A DNA stretch of 64,000 nucleotides from Sphingomonas sp. 32-62-10 (GTDB taxonomy: Bacteria > Pseudomonadota > Alphaproteobacteria > Sphingomonadales > Sphingomonadaceae): positions 1 through 64,000 of the forward strand of contig NCEE01000028.1 in NCBI GenBank assembly GCA_002280555.1, read 5' to 3'. Made by a program: the position numbers and the translations under genes. Of the stretch, positions 50,282-59,930 are shown piece by piece. The stretch's first letter is position 1. The number at the start of each line of letters is the position of its first letter. The notes under the pieces are model-generated. The model was not told the origin of the DNA, ran no database searches, and was given only the letters and a program-made list of their open reading frames with translations.

Positions 50282-51187
50282 TCACCCATCAAGTTGCTTC
50301 ATCGCCGCGTTCCACGAATGGATGTTTTCGCGCGCTTCCTGCACGAAGGCTGATCGGCGGACAAAGCCCATGAAGAAATCGGCGAACCATTTGCCGGGCT
50401 GGCGCAATGGACGTTCGACATGGATTAACAACACGACGCGGGTGGCGTCACTGTCGTTCCACACTTCGTGCCGATACGTATCGTCGAACACGAGCATCTC
50501 GCCTTCGCCCCAGCGCACAATCTGGTCGTCCACGCGCATTCGGACCCCTTGATCTTGACCTTCGGTCTGGGGGCCGTCCTTGGGCACGATCAGCCCGAGA
50601 TGGCAGGTGATAAGCGCTTTGGTGACGCCGCGGTGATCGGGAATATGCGTGCCGGGCGCCAGGATCGAAAAGAACGCGCTGTTGAGCCCGGGAATGCCCG
50701 CGATCGCTTTCGCGGTATTCGGGCAGCGGGCGATGTTTTCGGGGATCGCAAAGCCATAGCCGTGCAGGAAGAACGATCGCCAGCTATCGACTTCGGCAAT
50801 GCCTTTGTGATCGGGCGAGATGGTGACGAGGGAGGGGGCAGCATTGCCGCGCAGCGCGACGGCAACAGCCTCGTCGCGGATCGCCTCCCAATTGTCGCGC
50901 AGCGTCTGCGTCCAGGGGAACAGCGCGGGATCAAGCACCGGATCATTGGGCACCAGCGATGATGCCCCGATCAACCGATCGAAGGTGCCGCGCAGCTTTT
51001 TGCCGATCGCGATGATCAGCGGGCGACGTGGTTCGGCTTCAACGCCATGGCTTACATCGTTGCTGGCTACGGGCAGCGGCGCCGCCAGCGGCCGTTGCGG
51101 CAAGAACCCGTTGGGGTTGCCGGGCACCGCGATGCTGCGGGCGAATTCGTCGGCTGCTTGGCGATTGATGGGGGAATGAATGGTCAC
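50282..51187 (-). CDS. Aspartyl/asparaginyl beta-hydroxylase-domain protein
   Basis: About 301 residues. An Asp_Arg_Hydrox domain starts near residue 100, and the iron ligands lie in GTHIPDHRGVTKA and TYRHEVWNDSD. It contains VFDDTYRHEV and a C-terminal helix-rich part. In bacteria such enzymes modify lipids or peptides (for example LpxO-like). The GTG at 51187 is a plausible start since the upstream frame has no coding signs. Confidence 0.82.
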   Translation of the reverse strand: MTIHSPINRQAADEFARSIAVPGNPNGFLPQRPLAAPLPVASNDVSHGVEAEPRRPLIIAIGKKLRGTFDRLIGASSLVPNDPVLDPALFPWTQTLRDNWEAIRDEAVAVALRGNAAPSLVTISPDHKGIAEVDSWRSFFLHGYGFAIPENIARCPNTAKAIAGIPGLNSAFFSILAPGTHIPDHRGVTKALITCHLGLIVPKDGPQTEGQDQGVRMRVDDQIVRWGEGEMLVFDDTYRHEVWNDSDATRVVLLIHVERPLRQPGKWFADFFMGFVRRSAFVQEARENIHSWNAAMKQLDG

Positions 51188-51442
51188 GATAGTGTCAGCC
51201 TCTTTACGCTCGTTGGACCGGCAATATCCTGCACGGACAGAAACCACGGGGGCGCTGGCTTGGGGAGCGAGCGCGATAATCCGGGGCGCCAATGCTGGTT
51301 TGTTACGCATGCGTCATTTAGTTTCCGGTTGGGTCAGAATCATGGCAAAAATCTGGACATCTGCGGTACTTGCCTTGATTCATGATGAAAAAGGGGTGGA
51401 GCGTGGCTGGCGGCGGATAAATAACGCGGCTAGATAGTCTTG

Positions 51443-54418
51443 ATGTACCTTCTTGCTCGTACGCTTTGGCGTCCCGCCGCCCTTAGTCTCCTCCTTGGGT
51501 TCGCACTTCCGATCGGCGCACAATCCGTGCCGCTTTCGGACCGGATAAATGCAACGGCCCCCAAGAAAGTTCCGCGCCCGGCACAATCAGCGTCCAAGCT
51601 AGCACCAGCTGCCGTACCGGTTGCCGCCAAGCCCAAGGACGACACGCCCTGGCTGTTTCGGGGCAGTGATATTCCGCCCGATCGTGACTGGACGTTCGGC
51701 GAATTGCCAAATGGCGTGCGCTATGCCGTTCGGCGCAACGGCGTGCCGCCGGGCCAGGTCTCCATCCGAGTGCGGATCGATGCCGGATCGCTGATGGAAA
51801 GCGATACCGAGCGTGGCTTTGCCCATCTGATCGAGCACCTTACCTTTCGCGGATCGGCCTATGTGCCTGATGGCGAGGCGAAGCGGATCTGGCAGCGGCT
51901 GGGCACGACCTTCGGGTCTGATACCAACGCCCAGACGACGCCGACCGGCACGACCTACAAACTCGATCTGCCAAGCGCGACGGCAGAGGGGCTCGATGAG
52001 AGCCTGAAGATTCTGTCGGGCATGATCGCCCAACCCAACCTGTCTGCAGCCGCGCTGAATGCCGAACGGCCGGTCGTGCTTGCCGAACAGCGCGAACAGC
52101 CCGGCGCGCAGGTGCGGATCGGCGATACGATCCGCCAGACTTTCTTTGCGGGGCAACCACTCGCTGATCGATCGCCGATTGGGACCGTCAAGGCGCTTGA
52201 GGCAGCGACGGCCGATAGCGTTCAGGCTTTCCACAAACGTTGGTACCGCCCTGATCGTACCGTGGTGATCATTTCGGGCGATGTTGATCCGGCGCAGTTC
52301 GAAGCGCTGGTGTCGAAATATTTCACGACCTGGAAGGCCAATGGCCCGCCCCCGCCGGAACCCGATTTCGGTAAGCCCGATCCAAAATCGCCGATCGGGG
52401 CCGCCACCAACGAGCCCTCGCTGCCGCCGATCGTGTCCTGGGCCGTGCTGCGTCCGTGGATCTACCGCGACGATACGATCATCTTCAACCAGAAGCGGAT
52501 GGTCGACCAGATGGCGGTTCGGCTGATCAACCGCCGGCTCGAAACTCGTGCCCGGGGCGGCGGCAGTTACATTCAGGCCAGTGTATCGCTGGACGATATA
52601 TCGCGCTCTGCCAACGGGACCTTCATCAGTATTTTGCCGATTGGCGATGATTGGGAAAAGGCGCTGCGCGATGTGCGTGCGGTGATTGCCGATGCCCAGG
52701 CCGCGCCGCCCGCCCAGGGCGAGATCGACCGCGAACTGGCCGAGTTTGATGCCGCGATGAAGGCGCAAGTTGATACCGCGCGCGCCGAACAGGGCGCGCA
52801 ACAGGCCGATAATATGGGGATGGCAATCGACATCCGCGAAACCATCGCGAGCGCGCAAGTATCCTACGACATTCTTGTAGGTGCACGGGAGAAGGGTTTC
52901 TTCACGCCCGAAGCGATTCTCGAATCGACGAAGCGCGTCTTTACCGGCGATGCGACCCACGCCGTCGTCAACGCGCGCACTGCTGATCCAACGATTGTCG
53001 CCAAGCTGGAGGCGGCGTTGAAGGCCGATGTTTCCGGCGTCGCGGCGACCCGCGATGCACTGAAGACGGTCAGCTTTGCCGATCTTCCCAAGCTTGGCAA
53101 ACCGGGCAAAGTCGTAAGGCGGTTGACCGCCAAGGAGCTGAAGGTGCCGCTCGAGGTCGAGCAGATCGAGTTCGGCAATGGCGTGCGGGCGATGCTATAC
53201 CCCAATAAGGGCGAAGCGAACCGGGTTTATGTCCGCGTGCGTTTTGGCGGCGGGATCAATGCCTTGCCAACCAACCGGCAGACCATGGCTTGGGCGGCAC
53301 CACTCGCGCTGGTTTCGGGTGGGATCGGCAAGCTGGGGCAGGAAGAGCTCGACCAGCTGACCGTGGGCCGCCGGATCGGCCTGGGCTTTGGCATCGAGAA
53401 TGATGCGTTCTCGCTATCGGCGACGACCTCGCCGGAAGACCTGGCCGATCAGCTGACTCTGATTGCCGCCAAACTGGCCGCACCCGGCTGGGACCAGAAG
53501 CCGATCGCGCGGGCGCGGGCGGTGACGCTGGCGGCATTCGATGCGAATAATGCATCGCCGGGCGGTGTGCTATCGCGCGATCTGGAAGGGTTGCTCCACA
53601 ATGGCGATCCACGCTGGACGTCGCCGACGCGCGCGCAGGTGGAAGCATCGACGCCGGCCATGTTCAAGGCATTATGGGCGCCGCTGCTCGCCTCCGGGCC
53701 GATCGAGGTCCAGGTGTTTGGTGATTTCAAGACCGAGGAGACGATCGTAGCGATCGCAAAGTCGGTCGGTGCGCTCGCGCCGCGCCGCGCCGCCAAGCGC
53801 GCCGCACCCCCGGTCGCCTTCCCCGCGATCACCGGCAAGCCTATCGTGTTGACGCATGAAGGGCCTGACAATCAGGCGGTTGCGGTGGTCGCCTGGCCGA
53901 CCGGCGGCGGGATTGAAGGGGTGACGGATAGTCGGCGGCTTGATCTGCTCGCCCAGATCTTTAGCGACCGCCTGTTTGATCGGTTGCGATCGGAAGCGGG
54001 GGCCAGCTATTCGCCCAGCGTGCAGAATGAATGGCCATTGGGGCTTCCCAATGGTGGGCGGATGATCGCGGTGGGTCAGGTGCCGCCCGACAAGGTCGAG
54101 TTTTTCTACAAGTTGGTGCGTGAGATTGCCGCCGATCTGGTCGCGAAGCCGATCGATAGGGATGAACTGCGCCGGACGCTGGTTCCCTATCTGCAGTATA
54201 TCGCCCGCGCATCGACCGGGAACACCTTCTGGCTCAACCAGCTCGAAAGTGGTGCATTCGATCCGCGCCGCCTGGCTGCGGTCAACACGATCGCCGGCGA
54301 TCTGCAAGGGGTGACACCCGAAGTGATCCAGGCGACGGCACAGAAATATCTGAAAGCCGATGGCGCGTGGCTGCTTCAGGTGGTGCCGAAGGCGGGTGGT
54401 ACGACGGCAGGGAAATAG
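51443..54418 (+). CDS. M16-family zinc metallopeptidase (pitrilysin/insulinase type)
   Basis: The 991-residue product has a signal peptide (LLGFALPIGAQS) and two M16 halves. The active site is the inverted zinc motif H-x-x-E-H (GFAHLIEHLTFRGS) with the third ligand Glu in the region of LSAAALNAERPVVLAEQREQ. The second half is inactive (GNGVRAMLYPNKGEANRVYV to RLRSEAGASYSPSVQNEWP). Large single-chain periplasmic peptidases of this kind degrade peptides. Confidence 0.92.
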   Translation: MYLLARTLWRPAALSLLLGFALPIGAQSVPLSDRINATAPKKVPRPAQSASKLAPAAVPVAAKPKDDTPWLFRGSDIPPDRDWTFGELPNGVRYAVRRNGVPPGQVSIRVRIDAGSLMESDTERGFAHLIEHLTFRGSAYVPDGEAKRIWQRLGTTFGSDTNAQTTPTGTTYKLDLPSATAEGLDESLKILSGMIAQPNLSAAALNAERPVVLAEQREQPGAQVRIGDTIRQTFFAGQPLADRSPIGTVKALEAATADSVQAFHKRWYRPDRTVVIISGDVDPAQFEALVSKYFTTWKANGPPPPEPDFGKPDPKSPIGAATNEPSLPPIVSWAVLRPWIYRDDTIIFNQKRMVDQMAVRLINRRLETRARGGGSYIQASVSLDDISRSANGTFISILPIGDDWEKALRDVRAVIADAQAAPPAQGEIDRELAEFDAAMKAQVDTARAEQGAQQADNMGMAIDIRETIASAQVSYDILVGAREKGFFTPEAILESTKRVFTGDATHAVVNARTADPTIVAKLEAALKADVSGVAATRDALKTVSFADLPKLGKPGKVVRRLTAKELKVPLEVEQIEFGNGVRAMLYPNKGEANRVYVRVRFGGGINALPTNRQTMAWAAPLALVSGGIGKLGQEELDQLTVGRRIGLGFGIENDAFSLSATTSPEDLADQLTLIAAKLAAPGWDQKPIARARAVTLAAFDANNASPGGVLSRDLEGLLHNGDPRWTSPTRAQVEASTPAMFKALWAPLLASGPIEVQVFGDFKTEETIVAIAKSVGALAPRRAAKRAAPPVAFPAITGKPIVLTHEGPDNQAVAVVAWPTGGGIEGVTDSRRLDLLAQIFSDRLFDRLRSEAGASYSPSVQNEWPLGLPNGGRMIAVGQVPPDKVEFFYKLVREIAADLVAKPIDRDELRRTLVPYLQYIARASTGNTFWLNQLESGAFDPRRLAAVNTIAGDLQGVTPEVIQATAQKYLKADGAWLLQVVPKAGGTTAGK

Positions 54419-54461
54419 CGGTTACCCCGGCTCTCAATAATGATGGGCCGGGGCAGACACC

Positions 54462-55028
54462 TTACCCGGCGTCGACGCTCGCCAGGATCGCCTTGTTATC
54501 GGCGCGGACCTTGTAATCGTCGGTCGACAGCTTCTGCTTGATCACGCCGTTCTTGCCGATCACCATGATCGTCGCGAGTGGCACGCCGTATGCCGGGCTG
54601 TCCTTCGGGTAACGCGGATCGCGCAAGCCGAAGGCGTCGATCTGCTTGGAACCGGTGTCTGACAGCAAGGTGTAGTTGACCGGCACCTTGGCGTTGAACT
54701 TGTTCAGCGCGTCGACCGAATCATAGCTGATCGCCGCCAGCGTGTAGCCACGCTTGGCAAGTTCGGGCTGCAGATCGCGAATGTCCTTCAACTGCTTCTG
54801 GCAATAGGGGCACCACGAGGCTGACCGGAAGAAGACGAGCACGACGCCGTTCTTGCCCGCAATCGAGGCGAAGTTGCGCGGCTTGCCGCTGGTGTCGGTC
54901 GCGGTGAAGCCGCCGGGCACCTTGGCGCCGATGGTGATCGGCTGCGCGGCGATGGCAGCGGTCGCGGTCAGCGCGGCAACCGGGGCGGCAATCGCGAGGG
55001 ACAGGGCGACGAAATGGGCAGGGCGCAT
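54462..55028 (-). CDS. Secreted peroxiredoxin/redoxin-family protein
   Basis: The 188-residue product has a signal peptide (FVALSLAIAAPVAALTATAA) and an AhpC/TSA-like fold. The active site is SASWCPYCQKQLKDI near residue 75, a CxxC type. Family pieces include VPVNYTLLSDTGSKQIDAFG. The CxxC makes it more like thiol reductase-type redoxins than 2-Cys peroxiredoxins. GGAG lies upstream of ATG 55028. Confidence 0.83.
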   Translation of the reverse strand: MRPAHFVALSLAIAAPVAALTATAAIAAQPITIGAKVPGGFTATDTSGKPRNFASIAGKNGVVLVFFRSASWCPYCQKQLKDIRDLQPELAKRGYTLAAISYDSVDALNKFNAKVPVNYTLLSDTGSKQIDAFGLRDPRYPKDSPAYGVPLATIMVIGKNGVIKQKLSTDDYKVRADNKAILASVDAG

Positions 55029-55140
55029 GGGGAATTCTCCGGCAGGTGTTACCCGCCTGCATACGCGGTGCGCTGTCGCTTGGTTACACGCGAACCGCGG
55101 GTGCAGGACGAACCGGCACCCACGCAAGCGTTAGCCGCAC

Positions 55141-56987
55141 CTAGCTCCGGTACAGCGCGTCGAGCCGTTCGCCATAGACCTGCTTCAGCACATGCCGCCT
55201 GATCTTGAGCGAGGGGGTGAGCTGCTCATTCTCGATCGCGAAGGGCTCATCGGCGATGATGAAGCGGCGGATGCGCTCGATTACTGATAGGTCCTTATTC
55301 ACCCGCTCGACTGCCTCGCCCAGCGCCGCGCGATAATCGGGGTTGTCGCGCAGCTTGGCGAAATCGCAGCTATCGCCCGATCGTGCGCAGAATTCCTGCG
55401 TCCATTCGGGATCGGGCACCAGCACCGCGACCATATGCGGCCGCCGGTCACCCGCGATCATCGCCTGCAGGATTTCGGGCTGGAGAGTCAGCATCCCCTC
55501 CACCTTTTGCGGGGCGACGTTATCGCCCTTGTCGTTGATGATCAGATCCTTCTTGCGATCGGTGATCTTGATCCGGCCCTTGGCATCGATGATGCCGATA
55601 TCGCCGGTGTGGAGCCAGCCATCCTTCAGCACGCGCGCGGTTTCTTCCGGGTTGCGCCAATAACCGTGCATGACGAGTTCGCCGCGCACCAGGATTTCGC
55701 CATCCTCGGCGATCCGTACCTCGGTGTTGGCGAGCGGCGGGCCGACCGTATCCATCTTCAGCCCGACCTTGGGGCGGTTGCACGAGATGACAGGCGCGGC
55801 TTCGGTCTGGCCATAGCCCTGCAGGAAAGTGAGGCCGAGCGACTGGAAGAAAACGCCGATTTCGGGCCATAGCCCTGCAGGAAAGTGAGGCCGAGCGACT
55901 GGAAGAAAACGCCGATTTCGGGGTTGAGTGGCGCGCCGCCCGAAACCATCGCCTTGATCCGACCACCGAATTTCTTCGACACCTTTGGCCGCAGCGTCGC
56001 GCCGAGCAGCAGGTTCATCGGGCCATCGAGCAGGCCCTTCTTGCCGACATGCTCGCGTCCGCCGATCGCCAGCGCCTGATCGAGCAGATAGTTGGAAAGC
56101 TTGCCCTGTTTCTCGATTGTCTTGAGCATCCGCGCGCGGAGCACTTCGAAAAGGCGAGGCACGACGACCATCAGCGTGGGTCGCGTTTCCTCGATATTCG
56201 ACGCGAGCTTGTCGAGTCCTTCGGCATAGTAAATCTGCGCGCCCAGCCCGATCGGGAAATGCTGGCCGCCGGTATGTTCGTAAGCATGGCTGAGCGGCAG
56301 GAACGACAGGAACACTTCCTCCTCCCAGCCGAAATCCTCCGAAATGACGGTGCAGCAGCCATTCACGTTGTGCAGGATCGCGCCGTGGTGCTGCATCACC
56401 CCGCGCGGCGCACCGCCGGTACCGCTGGTGTAGATGATGCAGGCAGTGTCCTCGCGCGTGAACGTCGCCTGCGCGGCGCATTGCGTCGGCGTGGTGGGGT
56501 TGTCGCTGATCAGCTGCTGCCAGCGATGGAAATCGAGATTGCCCGACTGGCCGATCCGCAGATCCTCGATCCCGATCACGATCTTGGCCTGGCTGGCGCG
56601 CATCACGGCGGGGAGCAGCACCTTGGCCAGCTTCGCGTTCGACACGATCACCGCGCGTGCGCCGCTATTCTCCAGAATATGCGCGTGATCGCGTTCGGTA
56701 TTGGTGACATAGGTCGGCACGGTAATCGCGCCCGCCGCCATGATCGCCATATCGCTGATGCACCATTCGGGACGGTTTTCAGACACGAGCATCACGCGGT
56801 CACCCGGCGCGATACCGATCGCTTTCAGGCCGGCCGCCAGCCCGGCAACCTGCTCGGCCGCTTCGCGCCAGCTGCGCGAAACCCAGGCACCGTCATGCTT
56901 GTGCCACAGGAACGGCTTGTCACCCTGTTCGCGGGCGCGCGTGAAGAACATCGTGACGAGATTGGGGAAATGTTCGAGCTTTCGCAT
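55141..56987 (-). pseudogene. Long-chain acyl-CoA ligase disrupted by a 56 bp tandem duplication
   Basis: AMP-forming acyl-CoA synthetase of the FadD15/long-chain type. The N-terminal half is intact (PGDRVMLVSENRPEWCISDM, ACIIYTSGTGGAPRGVMQHH, SFLPLSHAYEHTGG). After PEIGVFFQSLGLTFLQGYG the frame shifts. Removing one duplicated 56 bp unit restores LQGYGQTEAAPVISCNRPKV. The adenylation motifs YWRNPEETARVL, GDIGIIDAKGRIKITDRKKD and the ending LKQVYGERLDALYRS follow. Without the duplicate it would be about 597 residues. Confidence 0.88.
55811..55922. repeat. Exact 56 bp tandem duplication
   Basis: The unit from CCATAGCCCTGCAGGAAAGT to CGATTTCGGG is present at 55811-55866 and again at 55867-55922 without change. 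As 56 is not a multiple of three it breaks the ligase frame. Confidence 0.95.
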
Positions 56988-57051
56988 CGTCTCTCCTGGT
57001 GCGCGCCGTTACGGCTTGCGCGATCGTTATGCTGGAATCCGTTTGGGACGA

Positions 57052-58728
57052 TTATTCGGCGAGTGCAACGCCTACGCTGCGCGGATCAGCCGCGCCGACC
57101 CAGCCGGACGGGGTCAATTCGGCGGCATTGGCCTTCAATCCCAATTTGCCGACCGAGACGACATGGCCGAGCTTTTCGAGATCGGCTTTCATCGGTTCGA
57201 GCGTGGTACCCGCTTCGAGCACCAGCCCCTTGGCGTTGAAATAGACGAGCCCCTGGCCAAGCGCCTCACGTCCCGGCATCCCCCAGTCGAGATGGGCGAT
57301 CAGCGCCTTGGCGACCTGCATGATGATCGTCTTGCCGCCTGCCGCACCGACGGTGAAAATGGGCTTGCCGCTTTCGTCATAGACGATCGTCGGCGACATG
57401 GAGGACAGCGGCCGCTTGCCGCCCTGCACCCGGTTGGCGACGGGCGCGCCGTCTTTTTCGGGCACATAGGTAAAATCAGTGAGTTCGTTGTTGAGCACGA
57501 AGCCGCCCGCGAGCAACTGGCTGCCAAAGGGCCCTTCGACCGTGGAGGTCATCGTCGAGACATTGCCCGCGCGGTCCACGGCAACGAAATGCGTGGTGCC
57601 GGGCACTTCGGTCTGCGGTGCCGCGGTGCGCGGGTTGGCCCCGGGCGGCGTGCCGGCATCGTGCGAGGGCAAAGTCTTGTCGAGCGAGATCAGTTTCGAC
57701 CGCGCCTTCATGTAAGCCGGATCGATCAGCCCCGCGACGGGCACATCGACGAAATCGCGGTCGCCCAGATATTTCTCGCGGTCGGCATAGGCGAGCAGCA
57801 TCGCCTCGCCGATCAGGTGCCAGGAGACGGGGTTCGCCGCGCCCAGTTTCTTCATGTCGAAGCGTTCGAGCATGCCTAGGATCTGCAGCACCGTGGTGGC
57901 GCCCGACGACGGTGGCCCCATGCCGCAGATGCGGTAGACGCGGTAATGGCCGCACACGGCGGGGCGTTGCTTGGCCTGATAGGCGGCGAGATCGGCCAGC
58001 GTGATGTCGCTCGGGTTGCGGGTCGATCCGGTGGCGGCGGCGACGATCGATTCGGCAATCGGACCTTTGTAGAATGCATCCGCGCCGCCATCGGCGAGCT
58101 GGCGGAGCGTCTGGGCGAGCGCGGGGTTCTTGATCGTTTCGCCGACTGCATAGGGCTTGCCGTCATGCATGTATTGCGCGGCGGCGGCGGGAAAATCCTT
58201 CCACAGGGTGGAAACGAAGCCGAGACCATTCGCCATGGGCGGGGTGACGGTATAGCCTTCTTCCGCCAGCTTGATCGCAGGGGCGAACAGCGCCTTCCAC
58301 GGGAGCTTGCCCCAGCGCTGGTGGACCATCGCCATCAACCGCATATTGCCCGGCACGCCGACCGACTTGCCGCCGGGGACGGCCTGGAGAAAGCCGAGCG
58401 CGGTGCCATCGGGCTTCAAGAAGCGATCTGGCGTGGCAGCGGCAGGCGCGGTTTCGCGGCCGTCGATTGCGGTGAGCAGGCCGGTCTTCGCATCCTGATA
58501 GAGGAAGAAGCCACCGCCGCCGATGCCGCTCGATTGAGGTTCGACCACGGTGAGCGCGAGCATCATCGCCATTTGCGCATCGGCAGCACTACCGCCTGCG
58601 CGCAAGATCTCCTGCCCCGCAGCGGCCGCGCGCGGATCAGCGGCGGATACAACGCCCGGTGTCGATTGCTGCGCGTAGAGGGTGGACGGCAGGCACAGCG
58701 CGAAGAGCGCGAGGATCAGCTTTTTCAT
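57052..58728 (-). CDS. ggt: Gamma-glutamyltransferase (glutathione hydrolase)
   Basis: Periplasmic Ntn-hydrolase that cuts glutathione. The 558-residue precursor has a signal peptide (LILALFALCLPSTLYAQ). The large-subunit pieces are SSGIGGGGFFLYQ and DGRETAPAAAT. The autoprocessing site, with catalytic Thr, lies in TTHFVAVDRAGNVSTMTSTV, followed by GPFGSQLLAGGFVLNNELTD. The C-terminal GAAGGKTIIMQVAKAL is intact. It stands alone between the ligase and pyrD. Confidence 0.94.
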   Translation of the reverse strand: MKKLILALFALCLPSTLYAQQSTPGVVSAADPRAAAAGQEILRAGGSAADAQMAMMLALTVVEPQSSGIGGGGFFLYQDAKTGLLTAIDGRETAPAAATPDRFLKPDGTALGFLQAVPGGKSVGVPGNMRLMAMVHQRWGKLPWKALFAPAIKLAEEGYTVTPPMANGLGFVSTLWKDFPAAAAQYMHDGKPYAVGETIKNPALAQTLRQLADGGADAFYKGPIAESIVAAATGSTRNPSDITLADLAAYQAKQRPAVCGHYRVYRICGMGPPSSGATTVLQILGMLERFDMKKLGAANPVSWHLIGEAMLLAYADREKYLGDRDFVDVPVAGLIDPAYMKARSKLISLDKTLPSHDAGTPPGANPRTAAPQTEVPGTTHFVAVDRAGNVSTMTSTVEGPFGSQLLAGGFVLNNELTDFTYVPEKDGAPVANRVQGGKRPLSSMSPTIVYDESGKPIFTVGAAGGKTIIMQVAKALIAHLDWGMPGREALGQGLVYFNAKGLVLEAGTTLEPMKADLEKLGHVVSVGKLGLKANAAELTPSGWVGAADPRSVGVALAE

Positions 58729-58773
58729 GTGCGGGAACCTAGCCGGGTTTGACGTACGCGCAAACAGGGTTCG

Positions 58774-59808
58774 TCACGCGGTGCCGATGGCGTCTGACAG
58801 GCTGGCAAAGCCGTCGCGTTTCAGCAGCGTGGCCAGGCCGGTGTTGATCCGGCGGGCCAGACCCGGTCCTTCATAGACCAGCCCGCTGTAGAGCTGGACG
58901 AGCGACGCACCGGCGCGAAGCCGGGCATATGCCTCTGCTGCGCTGTCGATGCCGCCCACCGAGATGATCGGGAGCGCCCCACCAGTCGCGTCTCGCAAAT
59001 CCGCGAGCCGCGCGCGGGCGAGGCTGGCGAGCGGTGCGCCCGACAGACCGCCGGTTTCGGTGGCATGGCGCGATCTGAGCGTGGCCGGGCGGGAGATTGT
59101 TGTATTGGAGACGATCAGTGCATCGATGTGATTGGCTGTTGCGGCGCGGGCGATATCGTCGATCGCGGCGGGTTCCAGATCGGGCGCGATCTTCAGGAAC
59201 AGCGGCGTCGTGCCGCGCGCGGCGTCGCACGCTGCCAGCAGCTCGGCCAGTGCCGCGCCGTGCTGCAGATCGCGCAAGCCCGGGGTGTTGGGCGAACTGA
59301 TGTTGATCGTGACATAATCGGCGATCGGCGCGGCGCAGGTGACGCCGTGGGTGTAATCCGCAACCCGGTCGACCGCGTCCTTGTTCGCACCGACATTGAT
59401 GCCGAGCACGCCCTTACGCCGGGCAGCCTTCGCGCGGGGCAGGGCAGCATCGATCCCGCCATTGTTGAAGCCCAGCCGGTTGATCACCGCGCGGTCCTCG
59501 ATCAGCCGGAAAATGCGCGGTTTGGGGTTGCCGGGCTGCGGGAGCGGGGTGAGCGTGCCGATTTCGACGCTGCCGAAGCCCAGCCCGAACCAGCCGTCAA
59601 TTGCGTCGCCATTCTTGTCGACCCCGGCGGCAAGGCCAAGGGGGGAGGCGAAGCGCAGACCCGCCACCGTGCTGTGCAGGATGGGATCGGGCGGCGGGGC
59701 AGCGAAGGGCGTGCCCAGTCTGGCCCACCTAGCGAGCCCGTCGATCGTCAGGCCATGTGCTTGCTCGGCATCGAGGCTGAATAGGGCAGGGCGGAGGAGT
59801 GGGAACAT
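58774..59808 (-). CDS. pyrD: Dihydroorotate dehydrogenase, quinone-dependent (class 2)
   Basis: It oxidises dihydroorotate in pyrimidine synthesis using the quinone pool. The 344-residue protein has the class 2 N-terminal helix that docks to the membrane (LLRPALFSLDAEQAHGLTID). The FMN site and catalytic serine region are PLGLAAGVDKNGDAIDGWFG and TINISSPNTPGLRDLQ. IISVGGIDSAAEAYARLRAG closes the barrel. ATG 59808 is chosen because the known fold begins there. It is divergent from the suf operon. Confidence 0.95.
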   Translation of the reverse strand: MFPLLRPALFSLDAEQAHGLTIDGLARWARLGTPFAAPPPDPILHSTVAGLRFASPLGLAAGVDKNGDAIDGWFGLGFGSVEIGTLTPLPQPGNPKPRIFRLIEDRAVINRLGFNNGGIDAALPRAKAARRKGVLGINVGANKDAVDRVADYTHGVTCAAPIADYVTINISSPNTPGLRDLQHGAALAELLAACDAARGTTPLFLKIAPDLEPAAIDDIARAATANHIDALIVSNTTISRPATLRSRHATETGGLSGAPLASLARARLADLRDATGGALPIISVGGIDSAAEAYARLRAGASLVQLYSGLVYEGPGLARRINTGLATLLKRDGFASLSDAIGTA

Positions 59809-59899
59809 GGCGAAGCGTTTGGCAGGTGCGGTAGGCGTCGTCAAAGGCGGCACGGTCCAAAGCAGCGGTTGATTTTGCGGATCGGATGGCCCATTTAGC

Positions 59900-59922
59900 A
59901 ATCGGATCGAATCTATCCGATT
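59900..59922. promoter_or_regulatory. Dyad directly before the suf regulator
   Basis: AATCGGAT and ATCCGATT are perfect 8 bp arms with a 7-base spacer, ending nine bases before the regulator start. The position suggests binding of the Rrf2 regulator itself and control of the whole operon, perhaps by blocking translation start or the promoter -10 region. Confidence 0.55.
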
Positions 59923-59930
59923 AGGAAATC

